Shown: one piece after another, positions 29,709 to 37,486 of the stretch
Layout: every line of letters begins with the position of its first letter
Numbering within the stretch: the first letter of the stretch is position 1
Origin: Mycobacterium conspicuum
GTDB taxonomy: Bacteria; Actinomycetota; Actinomycetes; Mycobacteriales; Mycobacteriaceae
Direction: 5' to 3'
Assembly (NCBI RefSeq): GCF_010730195.1
Contig: NZ_AP022613.1
Span: 620,001-684,000 of the forward strand
Length of the DNA: 64,000 nt
Notes under the pieces: model-generated
Seen by the model: only the letters and a program-made list of their open reading frames with translations
Database searches by the model: none
What the model was told of the DNA's origin: nothing
Made by a program: the position numbers and the translations under genes

Positions 29709-30485
29709 ATGGCGTACGCGGCGGCCGGGAAACGAGTGCTCATCACCGGTGCCTCGTCGGGGTTGGGCGCGGCGCTGGCCCGGCGGCTGGCCGCACAGGG
29801 AGCGGTGGTGGGGCTGATCGCGCGCCGGCGCGACCGGTTGGGTGAGGTGCTGGCCGACTGCCGCCGAACCTCGCCGTCGTCGGCGATGTGGGCCGCCGAC
29901 CTGGCCGACACGGCGGCCCTCGGCGAACTGGCGCGCCAAGCCTGGGACGACCTCGGCGGAATCGACGTGCTGATCAACAACGCCGCGATCCCCAAGCGCC
30001 GGGTCGTCACCGAGTTGGCGCCCGATGAGGTCGAGGACGTCATGCGGGTCAACTTCTTCGCCCCGATGCGGATGACGCTGGCTTTGCTGCCCCGGATGCT
30101 CGACCGCGGCTCCGGCATGATCGTCAACGTGTCCAGTGTCGGCGGTCGGCTCGGCATCATCCACGAAACCGCCTACTGCGCAAGCAAATTCGCGCTATGC
30201 GGGTGGAGCGAAGCGATGGCGGTCGACCTGCACGGCAGCGGGGTCACGGTGAAGCTGATCGAACCGGGCCCGGTGGACACCGAGATCTGGGATCAGCCCG
30301 GCAGCGAGGCGCCCCTCTACCAGGGGCCCAAGGTGGCGGCCGAGGAAGTGGCCGACGGCATCATCGCGGCGCTGGGCAGCGACCGCTTCGAGCACTACGT
30401 CCCCGACATGAAGGCGGTGGTTGATGTGAAAAATGCCGACATCGACACGTTCATCGCGGGTGTGGCCGGGATGGCACCCCGGTGA
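29709..30485 (+). CDS. short-chain dehydrogenase/reductase (SDR)
   Basis: 258 residues from ATG 29709 (GTG 29694 also possible). Classical SDR: cofactor loop TGASSGLGAALA, NNAAIPKRR, catalytic Ser in VNVSSVGGRLG and the YCASK Tyr/Lys pair. Arg residues after the second strand (ARRRDRLGE) suggest NADP(H). Its TGA overlaps the GTG start of the zinc dehydrogenase downstream, indicating one operon and perhaps sequential steps. Confidence 0.9.
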   Translation: MAYAAAGKRVLITGASSGLGAALARRLAAQGAVVGLIARRRDRLGEVLADCRRTSPSSAMWAADLADTAALGELARQAWDDLGGIDVLINNAAIPKRRVVTELAPDEVEDVMRVNFFAPMRMTLALLPRMLDRGSGMIVNVSSVGGRLGIIHETAYCASKFALCGWSEAMAVDLHGSGVTVKLIEPGPVDTEIWDQPGSEAPLYQGPKVAAEEVADGIIAALGSDRFEHYVPDMKAVVDVKNADIDTFIAGVAGMAPR

Positions 30486-31714
30486 GGGCGCTGGTCTACG
30501 GCGTGCCGCCGGAGCCCTTCGAGGTGCCCGAAGGCGCCAACACGCTGACCCAGAACCTGGGCCGCACCCCGACGGCGCTGCGCGAGGTGCCCGATCCGCA
30601 ACCGCTGCACCAGGATTGGGTGATCACCCGACCGCGGCTGACCGGCATCTGCGGGTCGGACTCCAAACAGATCCTGATGGACTTCGGCGAGGACGACGTC
30701 GACAACGCGATGTCCGCGTTCTGTTCCTTCCCGCAAGTCATGGGCCACGAGGTGGTCGCCGACGTGGTCGAGGTGGGGCCGAAGGCGCGCGGCCTCGAGG
30801 TGGGGCAGCGGGTGGTGCTCAACCCGTGGCTGTCGTGTGCGCCGCGGGGCATCGATCCGGTCTGCCCGGCATGTGAAAACGGCGACTACACCCTGTGCTG
30901 GAGCTTCGCCGACGGCGACATCAAACCCGGCATCCACACCGGGGTGTCCGCCGACGCCACCGGCGGCTACGCCGAGTTGATGCCGGCGCACGACAGCATG
31001 CTGTTCCCCGTCCCCGACTCGATTCCCGACGAACTCGCCGTCTTCGCCGACCCGTTCTCGGTCTCGCTGCACGCGATCACCCGCCACCCGCCGCCCCGCG
31101 CGGGCAAGGCCCTGGTGTACGGCGCCGGCTCGCTCGGATTGTGCGCGGTCGCGATCCTGCGGGCGCTGTATCCGGAAGTCGAGGTGGCCGTCGTGGCCCG
31201 CTTCGACGCCCAGGCCGAACTGGCCAAAAAGTTCGGGGCCGTCAAAGTCCTTGCGCACGAGCCGCGGCTGGCCATCATCGAAGAGATCGTCGCCTGGGGC
31301 GGCGGCCGGCTACGGCAACCCCTGCAGGGTCTGCCGATGGCCTACCCCGGGCCGATCGATGTCGTCTACGACACCATCGGCAAGCCGGAGACGTTCGAGG
31401 TCGGCGTCCGGGTCATGGCAGCCCGCGGCACGCTGGTGAAGGCCGGCGTGCACGCGCCCGGCCGCTGGGAGTGGAGCCCGCTGTACTTCAAGGAGATCAG
31501 CTGGGTCGGCTCCAACGCCTTCGGATTCGAGGAGGTCGACGGCAAGCGCCAGCACGCCATCGCCCACTACCTCGATTTGGCCCGGGACGGCCGGGTGGAC
31601 CTGCGGCCCATGCTGACCCACACCTTCCGGCTGGAGCAGTGGCGCGATGCCTTCCTTGCCATCGCCAACCAGGGCGACAGTGGCGCCATCAAGGTGGCCT
31701 TCGACCAGCGTTGA
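30482..31714 (+). CDS. zinc-dependent alcohol dehydrogenase-like protein (MDR superfamily)
   Basis: 410 residues. GroES-like N-terminal domain with catalytic zinc residues (Cys57 in GICGSDSKQ and the later VMGHEVVADVVEVG), a structural-zinc-like cysteine segment around VCPACENGDYTLC, and a Rossmann domain (ALVYGAGSLGLCAVAILRAL). The length and inserts around residues 100-160 differ from classical ADH; substrate unknown. The GTG start overlaps the SDR stop (GTGA). Confidence 0.87.
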   Translation: MRALVYGVPPEPFEVPEGANTLTQNLGRTPTALREVPDPQPLHQDWVITRPRLTGICGSDSKQILMDFGEDDVDNAMSAFCSFPQVMGHEVVADVVEVGPKARGLEVGQRVVLNPWLSCAPRGIDPVCPACENGDYTLCWSFADGDIKPGIHTGVSADATGGYAELMPAHDSMLFPVPDSIPDELAVFADPFSVSLHAITRHPPPRAGKALVYGAGSLGLCAVAILRALYPEVEVAVVARFDAQAELAKKFGAVKVLAHEPRLAIIEEIVAWGGGRLRQPLQGLPMAYPGPIDVVYDTIGKPETFEVGVRVMAARGTLVKAGVHAPGRWEWSPLYFKEISWVGSNAFGFEEVDGKRQHAIAHYLDLARDGRVDLRPMLTHTFRLEQWRDAFLAIANQGDSGAIKVAFDQR

Positions 31715-31741
31715 TGGGTGCGCATGCATTAGCATGCGTGC

Positions 31742-31984
31742 ATGCGGACGACGGTCGAGATTACCGCTGAGCAGCATCGCGCGCTGAGCGCGATCGCCCA
31801 GCGCCGCGGCATCCGCGGTTTCTCCGCCCTGGTTCAGGAAGCCGTCGATGAATACTTGGCGAAGCCGAACGCCGACGAGGTCGAAGCCTTGCTTGGCCTC
31901 GAGGGTGTGCTGACCGCGTCGGATGCCAAGGAGATGCGTTCTCGCGTGCTGCGAGAACGACATGGCGGGCGTCGTAGTCGTTGA
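31742..31984 (+). CDS. ribbon-helix-helix antitoxin, VapB-like
   Basis: 80 residues, MRTTVEITAEQHRALSAIAQRRGIRGFSALVQEAVDEYL: a short beta strand followed by two helices, the RHH DNA-binding fold of VapB antitoxins. The C-terminal half should bind the toxin. It is intact and overlaps the 5' end of a toxin gene that is not (see next entry), so it may persist without its partner. The local sequence is lower in GC than its neighbours. Confidence 0.8.
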   Translation: MRTTVEITAEQHRALSAIAQRRGIRGFSALVQEAVDEYLAKPNADEVEALLGLEGVLTASDAKEMRSRVLRERHGGRRSR

Positions 31985-32292
31985 CAGCGATCTGGGATCG
32001 ACTTTTTGCGTGGCAAAGGCATTGGCGTGCCTATGGTCCGCGAATTGATTGCCAGCCATCGTCTGAGGGTTACCGCCATAACCGCATTCGAGCTGCGGGT
32101 CGGCGCCGATTTTTGCAGCGTCGAGATGACATCCTTCGGTTGCTGCGCTCGCGAACCTTTCCGCTCGATCCCGGTAGCGCACTGGGCGCAGGCGAATTGG
32201 CCGCAACGCTTCGAACAGCCGGCCAAGACATTTGGCTCGCCGACTGCCTGCGGGCCGGGATTTGCTTCCTTGCGTCTGTTCGACCTGACTAG
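31962..32292 (+). pseudogene. VapC-type PIN-domain toxin, inactivated by two frameshifts and C-terminal loss
   Basis: Three frames must be joined to read a PIN domain. Frame from ATG 31962: MAGVVVVDSDL. A shift near 31995 (one base apparently missing) leads to IDFLRGKGIGVPMVRELIASHRLRVTAITAFELRVGADF. A second shift in a T-run at about 32111-32114 leads to LQRRDDILRLLRSRTFPLDPGSALGAGELAATLRTAGQDIWLADCLRAGICF, then an early stop at 32290-32292. The first acidic residue (VDSD), the Glu of FELRVG and the Asp of LADCL match PIN active-site positions. The usual last third is missing. The remains cannot encode active toxin. Confidence 0.75.
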
Positions 32293-32960
32293 TTAGGCCG
32301 CGCCGAGCCCGGGCGAGTGGCGCGATAGTAGGTCAGCCGGCCCACGCCGCGATTGCGGTGTGTGGCGACCTGGGTGCACTCAAACCCCGCCGCGCTCAGC
32401 AGTTTTGGGATCGCGTCGCCGAGGTTGCCGCGGGTGTGGGAGCGGGTCAAGACGAACCGCGCCGTCGGGCCGTCGTCGGGGGTCATATCGCCGCCCATAT
32501 CGACCAGGTGCAACCGCCCGCCGGGGCGCAGGACGCGGAAGACCTCGGCCGCGGCCGCGGCTTTCGCGTCGCCGTCCAGGTGGTGCAGCATCATCGACGA
32601 CAGCACCCGGTCGAACTCGCCGTCGCCGTAGGGGAGGTCCTGTGCGTAACCGCGTTCGAACCGAATCCCAATCAACCCGTGCGCCTTTCGCTGCGCGCGC
32701 TTGAGCGCCAGCGGGTCGGGGTCGGATCCGGTGAGGTCAACCAGGGGATGGGTCTTCTTGGCGCGGATGGTGAGATTTCCGGTGCCGCAACCGATTTCCA
32801 GTACGCGGTGATCGTCGGCGAGCTCGGCCTGCTCGATCAGCCGTTGATGGACGCGGTTGAACCCGAACAGCCAGGTCAGCAGGTCGTATCCGGGCAGAAA
32901 GGCGTCGTGACCGGCGGCGGGCATGTAGTCATGTGAATGATGTTTGAGCATAGAATCCAT
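32289..32960 (-). CDS. class I SAM-dependent methyltransferase
   Basis: 223 residues from ATG 32960 (MDSMLKHHSHDYMPAAGHDAFLPGYDLL). The frame is open back to 33014, and ATG 32951 is a third option. The SAM motif I is VLEIGCGTGNLTIRA, followed by DPDPLALKRAQ, FDRVLSSMMLHHL and LRPGGRLHLVDMGGD: a Methyltransf_11-type fold. Substrate unknown. It is divergent from the AraC regulator with 68 bases between starts, so the regulator may control it. Confidence 0.83.
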   Translation of the reverse strand: MDSMLKHHSHDYMPAAGHDAFLPGYDLLTWLFGFNRVHQRLIEQAELADDHRVLEIGCGTGNLTIRAKKTHPLVDLTGSDPDPLALKRAQRKAHGLIGIRFERGYAQDLPYGDGEFDRVLSSMMLHHLDGDAKAAAAAEVFRVLRPGGRLHLVDMGGDMTPDDGPTARFVLTRSHTRGNLGDAIPKLLSAAGFECTQVATHRNRGVGRLTYYRATRPGSARPN

Positions 32961-33028
32961 ACTGCGACCATATTTAGCAGGATAATTGGGCGATACTTGC
33001 CAAAAGTTGGACAATCTTTAGCGAGATC

Positions 33029-33898
33029 ATGACGCAGACGACCCGGCCGATCCGTCAGCGCGACGGCATCCCCATCTACCAGTACCGCACCGATCCGGGC
33101 ACGCCCCCGGTTTCGGTGCACTGGCACGATCACGGTGGGGCTCGCGACCTGGGTCGGCACATTCACGATTTCCCGGCGCTGTGGTACGTCCCCGCCGACG
33201 GCCTGGTGTACGTGGCGGCCCCGGGCGAGGTGTTGGAGCCGCCGCGAACGAATTCCGGGGTTGCCGTGTTCTTCGACCCCACCGCGCTGGGCGAGGACGC
33301 GCGGTCGCCGTGGCCGGCATGGCGCGCACACCCGCTGCTCTTCCCGTTCCTGCACGGACGCGCGGGCGGGGTGCTGCGGCTGGATGTACCTGCTGAGCGG
33401 AAATCAGTGTGGGACAACTTAATCCGATCGATCGAGGCGGAGCTGGCCGCCGCGGCCGAGGGCTATCGACAGGCGGTCCTCGCACACCTGACGCTGCTGC
33501 TGATTGAGCTGGCCCGGCTGGCCCGCGACTCAACTGACCTGGTGGCCGATCTGCGCCGCAGCGGCGAGCCGTTGTTGGCGGACGTGTTTGCGGTGATCGA
33601 CGAACGGCTCGGCGAGCCGCTGTCGCTGCGCGACGTGGCGCGCGAGGTCGGCATGACGCCGGGACACCTGACCACCGTCGTGCGCCGCCGCACCGGTCGC
33701 ACCGTGCAGGAGTGGATCGTCGAACGCCGCATGGCCGAAGCCCGCAGCCTGCTGGCCGACACGGATCTCCCGGTGGCGGAGGTGGCCAGGCGGGTGGGGG
33801 TGACCGACCCCGGGTACTTCAGCAGGGTCTTCAGCCGGACGCACGGGGCCTCGCCCCGGCAGTGGCGATCTAGTCCAGGGCGCCCGGGGATCCGATGA
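33029..33898 (+). CDS. AraC-family transcriptional regulator
   Basis: 289 residues. The N-terminal half is a cupin-like sensor (PIYQYRTDPGTPPVSVHWHDHGGARDLGRHIHDFPALWYVPADG). The C-terminal half is the double HTH of AraC: EPLSLRDVAREVGMTPGHLTTVVRRRTGRTVQEWIVERRMAEARSLL and LPVAEVARRVGVTDPGYFSRVFSRTHGASPRQWR. Likely ligand-responsive activator of the divergent methyltransferase or of nearby genes. Its 3' end overlaps the convergent DapB-like gene by 29 bases. Confidence 0.9.
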   Translation: MTQTTRPIRQRDGIPIYQYRTDPGTPPVSVHWHDHGGARDLGRHIHDFPALWYVPADGLVYVAAPGEVLEPPRTNSGVAVFFDPTALGEDARSPWPAWRAHPLLFPFLHGRAGGVLRLDVPAERKSVWDNLIRSIEAELAAAAEGYRQAVLAHLTLLLIELARLARDSTDLVADLRRSGEPLLADVFAVIDERLGEPLSLRDVAREVGMTPGHLTTVVRRRTGRTVQEWIVERRMAEARSLLADTDLPVAEVARRVGVTDPGYFSRVFSRTHGASPRQWRSSPGRPGIR

Positions 33899-34913
33899 TT
33901 GGCAAGTCAATTGGGGTGATGACGCCCGGCGCCGCGGCACACAGGAACGGTATGGCGTTGACCGCGGCGATGGCGGTGCTGTCCATCAACACGGTCATCA
34001 CGTCCTCCCCGGGCTTGCCGAATCGGATCACTGCGTCGACGCGTGGCGTGCCTTCGATCACCACAGAAAAACCCTTGGGGTCGGTCCATTGCGGGTCGAG
34101 CGCGTCGTCGCTCATCGTCCAGCAGATGGCTAGCTCGATGACGGGGCGTCCGTTTCGCAGACCGCGATAGGTGCGGCGCTGTCCGCCCGCGGTGCCGGCG
34201 GCGTACCGGACCCATCCCAGATCCAGATCCCGGGTCAGCACCGCGGGCTCGACGAACGCCTCCTTGGCATCGAGCTCGGTGGCCAGCATGGTGGCGATCA
34301 TGTCCAGTGTTTCGAAGTAGCCGAGACCATACCGTTGCGTCGCCGGGTCGAGATGCGTCACCCGCTCCCGCGGCGGCTTGCCGAACCCGAGCACCTTCCA
34401 CACGTCCTGCACGGGATAGGTTGTGCAGTCCAATGTTTCGACGAGCTTGACGCTGTGCACGCGGCGGCACGCGCCGGTGAGGAAGCCCGCGACGACATTG
34501 GCGAACCCCGGCTCGAATCCAGTGCCCAAAAACGTCGCACCGCCGTGGCGCGCCGCCTCCTCGAGCAGCGGGAGCTCGACCGGGTGATGGGTACCGGTCA
34601 CGAAGTCTCCGGTAGTGACGACGTTGATGCCGGCGCGCAGCATCCGGAGCACGAGTTCGTAGTCGATGGCGCGGGGCATGTAGTTCACGCAATCCGGGCG
34701 CAGCGCGATCAGCGCGTCGGCATCGTCGGTCGCGGTGATGCCGACGGCGGACTGGCCCGCGAGCTCACCCGCGTCGCGGCCCACCTTGTCCGCACCGAAG
34801 GCGTGCACGCCCACCACGTCGAAGGCGTCACGATCGAGCAGCGCACGCAGCGCCCGCGTGCCGATGTTTCCGGTCGACCACTGCACAACTCGGTAGGGTT
34901 CAGAGGGGTTCAA
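33870..34913 (-). CDS. dihydrodipicolinate reductase-like NAD(P)-dependent dehydrogenase
   Basis: 347 residues. The N-terminal Rossmann motif YRVVQWSTGNIGTRALRALL and the segment GINVVTTGDFVTGTHHP are typical of the DapB-like/2,4-diaminopentanoate dehydrogenase family found in many mycobacterial paralogues. It is not the lysine-pathway DapB. It is last of a four-gene minus-strand operon (serA2, fucA, MBL, this gene) and overlaps the MBL 3' end by 14 bases. The substrate may belong to that catabolic pathway (inference). Confidence 0.83.
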   Translation of the reverse strand: MNPSEPYRVVQWSTGNIGTRALRALLDRDAFDVVGVHAFGADKVGRDAGELAGQSAVGITATDDADALIALRPDCVNYMPRAIDYELVLRMLRAGINVVTTGDFVTGTHHPVELPLLEEAARHGGATFLGTGFEPGFANVVAGFLTGACRRVHSVKLVETLDCTTYPVQDVWKVLGFGKPPRERVTHLDPATQRYGLGYFETLDMIATMLATELDAKEAFVEPAVLTRDLDLGWVRYAAGTAGGQRRTYRGLRNGRPVIELAICWTMSDDALDPQWTDPKGFSVVIEGTPRVDAVIRFGKPGEDVMTVLMDSTAIAAVNAIPFLCAAAPGVITPIDLPIIGSPGALD

Positions 34914-35817
34914 GGTCTAGCCAATCGTCGATGTCGAATTCCTGTCCGGTGGCGCGGATTGTCGCGCCGCCGTGGCCGGGATAGTGCGCGGGTATCACGG
35001 CGGCCCTTGCCCGTGCGGCTTCGGTGAAGATGCGCCGCCGGGTCGCCGCGGCAGCCTCGGGATCCATGTCGAAGGCGCAGGCGTCGTCCGGTCGCCGCAA
35101 CTGCACCGGGCTGTGCGTGAGATCGCCGACGAAGACCGCCGGCTGACCCGCGTCCAGCCACAGCACCGAGGAGCCCGGGGTGTGCCCGACCGCGGGCCGC
35201 AGCCGCAGCGACTCGCAGATCTGGTAGTCATCGGACCACTGCACAAGCTGTCCCGCGTCGTCGATGGGTGACACGCTGTCGGCGAACACCAACTGGTCGC
35301 CGCGCTGCTGGGCCGCCTCCTCGTCGTTGCTCGGTGATCGCTTTGCCGCGGGCCCGTCGGGCGCGAAATGGCGGTAATCGGCTGCGGGCAACACGTATCG
35401 CGCGTTGGGAAACGTCGGAACCCAGTTTTCGTGCTGCAGCATGGTGTTCCAGCCGACGTGATCCGAGTGAATGTGGGTATTGATCACCACGTCGACGACG
35501 TTCCGATCGACCCCCGCCGCGGCCAGCGCGGCCAGAAACCCGGTGTTCAAGTGGTCCAGCGCGGGCAGGTGCGGGCGTTGGCGATCGTTGCCGACGCCGG
35601 TGTCCACCACCACGGTCAGGCCGTCCACTTCGATGACCCAGCTTTGCACCGCGATACGCCACTTAGAGGTGTCGGGGTCGAAGAAATCCGGCACCAACAG
35701 GTCGGCGTTGTCGCGCCACCCCGACGGTGGGGTCATCGGGAAAAACGTGGCCGCCAACTCGAATTGAAACTCCACCACGCGCGTGACGATCGCGCGACCC
35801 AGCCGGGTCCGGTTCAT
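34900..35817 (-). CDS. metallo-beta-lactamase-fold hydrolase
   Basis: 305 residues from ATG 35817, which overlaps the aldolase stop (TGATG). The di-metal motif is NTHIHSDHVGWN (HxHxDH), with further ligands in VGHTPGSSV, FVGDLTH and IPAHYPGHG. AHL-lactonase/quinolone-lactonase-like spacing suggests hydrolysis of an ester or lactone. In this operon it could open a sugar-acid lactone (inference). M. tuberculosis lacks it at this locus. Confidence 0.87.
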   Translation of the reverse strand: MNRTRLGRAIVTRVVEFQFELAATFFPMTPPSGWRDNADLLVPDFFDPDTSKWRIAVQSWVIEVDGLTVVVDTGVGNDRQRPHLPALDHLNTGFLAALAAAGVDRNVVDVVINTHIHSDHVGWNTMLQHENWVPTFPNARYVLPAADYRHFAPDGPAAKRSPSNDEEAAQQRGDQLVFADSVSPIDDAGQLVQWSDDYQICESLRLRPAVGHTPGSSVLWLDAGQPAVFVGDLTHSPVQLRRPDDACAFDMDPEAAAATRRRIFTEAARARAAVIPAHYPGHGGATIRATGQEFDIDDWLDLEPL

Positions 35818-36470
35818 CAAGAGTTGGCGCGCAGGTAGCTGTAGACGCCGGCGAAGTTGCGGTTCACTTCCTCGGGGATGGCCACCGGGCCACCGAGAGC
35901 GCGTGCGCCCCAAACGATTTGGGCGGTGCGCTCCACCAGCGCGGTGATGTGCATGACCTTGTCGGGGCGGGGCCCGACGGCCACCAGGCCGTGGTTGGCG
36001 ATCAGGGCGGCGCCGCGGCCGTCCAACGCCTTGACCGCGTTGGCCCCGACGTCGGGCGTGCCGGACGCGGCGTACTCGGCGCAGCGCACGTCCCCGCCGC
36101 AGTAGACCGCGAACTCGTCGATGCAGGCCGGAATCGGCTGATGCGCAATGGCGAACATCGTCGCCCAGATCGGGTGGCTGTGGATGACGCTGCCGATGTC
36201 GTCGAATGCCTCGAAGCAGGCCAGGTGCAGCTTCATTTCCGTTGACGGCATGCGACCGTCCTTGGCTTGCAGCACACCGCCGTTCGGGTCGACCAGCACG
36301 AGATCCTGGAGCTCCATGTCGGCGTAGTCGACGGACGACGGCGTGATGACGATGTTGCCGTCGGGGCGCCGCGCCGAGATGTTGCCGGCCGTGCCCTCGA
36401 CCAGGCCGCGGCGCAGCATGTCCTTGGCCGCCGCCAGCACCGCGTCCTCAGCATTGGCTACGGATTTCAT
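35817..36470 (-). CDS. fucA: class II aldolase (fuculose-phosphate aldolase-like)
   Basis: 217 residues, orthologue of Rv0727c. Class II aldolase/adducin fold with the phosphate-binding GTAGNISAR and the zinc ligands in HSHPIWA plus a later His in ANHGLVAVG. The catalytic Glu is in PSTEMKLHL. It cleaves a phosphorylated sugar or sugar acid, giving a C3 product; the real substrate is unproven despite the gene name. It overlaps serA2 by 4 bases. Confidence 0.9.
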   Translation of the reverse strand: MKSVANAEDAVLAAAKDMLRRGLVEGTAGNISARRPDGNIVITPSSVDYADMELQDLVLVDPNGGVLQAKDGRMPSTEMKLHLACFEAFDDIGSVIHSHPIWATMFAIAHQPIPACIDEFAVYCGGDVRCAEYAASGTPDVGANAVKALDGRGAALIANHGLVAVGPRPDKVMHITALVERTAQIVWGARALGGPVAIPEEVNRNFAGVYSYLRANS

Positions 36471-37453
36471 GAGCTGAGCACCTCCGGGTTCACGATATGA
36501 GCGGGCTTCTTGCCGCTCAGCAGCGCTTCCAGATCGTCGGCGACCATCTGTGCCTGCCGGGCCTCAGTGTTCCACGTGGCCCCGCCGATGTGGGGCGTTA
36601 AGACGACGTTGGCCATGCCCACCAGCGGGTGATCGGTCGGCAGCCATTCGCCGACGAAGTGGTCCAGGCCGGCGGCGGCCACCTTGCCGGTGCGCAGCGA
36701 CTCGACGAGCGCGTCGGTGTCGTGCAGCTGGGCCCGCGCGGTGTTGAGGAAGACGACGCCGTCGCGCATGGCCGCGAACTGTGCTGCGCCGATCATCCCG
36801 ACGGTGTCGTCGGTGACCGGGGCATGCAGCGAAACGATGTCCGCCTCGCCGAGCAACGCGTCCAGACCGTGGGTGGCTTCGTCGTTGTACGGGTCGTACG
36901 CGATAACCCGCAGGCCCAACCCGGACAGCCGCCACCGCAGCGCTTGCCCGACGGCGCCGAGGCCCACCAGCCCCGCCGTGCGCCCGGCGATCTCCCAACC
37001 GCGGAACCGCTGATACGGGATGACGCCGTCGCGAAAACTGTTGCCGCTGCGCACATCCGCGTCCGCGGGCACCAGGTGACGGGTGGCGGCCAGCAGCAGC
37101 GCGAGGGCCATCTCGGCGACCGCGTCCGCATTGCGCGCCGGCGCGTTGAGCACCGGGATGCCGGCGGCGGTGGCGGCCGCGATGTCGACGTTGTTGGGGT
37201 CCCCGCGGGTGGATGCGACGGCCCGCAAACCCAACTCGAGGACCGGGCCGGCGACCGAGTCGCTCTCCACCACCACCACGTCGGCGGACTCGGCGGTGAT
37301 CCGCTCGGCCAGCTGTTCGGCGGTGTAGATCCGCAGCGGGCTCTGGTCGAGCTCCGTTATCCACGGGTCATAGATCACATCGGCCAGCTCGCGCAGCTTG
37401 TCGAACCCCGGTCCACGCAGCGGGGCAGTCACCAGGGCACGCGGTCTTGACAT
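36467..37453 (-). CDS. serA2: D-isomer-specific 2-hydroxyacid dehydrogenase (SerA2)
   Basis: 328 residues from ATG 37453 (MSRPRALVT); TTG 37465 is in frame. NAD-binding domain GRTAGLVGLGAVGQALRWRLSG, the Arg-containing VASTRGDPNNVD, the Glu region and the late catalytic His in VLTPHIGGATWNTEARQ identify the family. Orthologue of Rv0728c, called SerA2 by similarity to phosphoglycerate dehydrogenase, but the gene context (aldolase, sugar kinase) points to a sugar-acid substrate. Only 33 bases separate it from the divergent xylB start. Confidence 0.9.
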   Translation of the reverse strand: MSRPRALVTAPLRGPGFDKLRELADVIYDPWITELDQSPLRIYTAEQLAERITAESADVVVVESDSVAGPVLELGLRAVASTRGDPNNVDIAAATAAGIPVLNAPARNADAVAEMALALLLAATRHLVPADADVRSGNSFRDGVIPYQRFRGWEIAGRTAGLVGLGAVGQALRWRLSGLGLRVIAYDPYNDEATHGLDALLGEADIVSLHAPVTDDTVGMIGAAQFAAMRDGVVFLNTARAQLHDTDALVESLRTGKVAAAGLDHFVGEWLPTDHPLVGMANVVLTPHIGGATWNTEARQAQMVADDLEALLSGKKPAHIVNPEVLSS

Positions 37454-37486
37454 CACGACTGCCAATGCTGGCGTACGGTGACGCGC

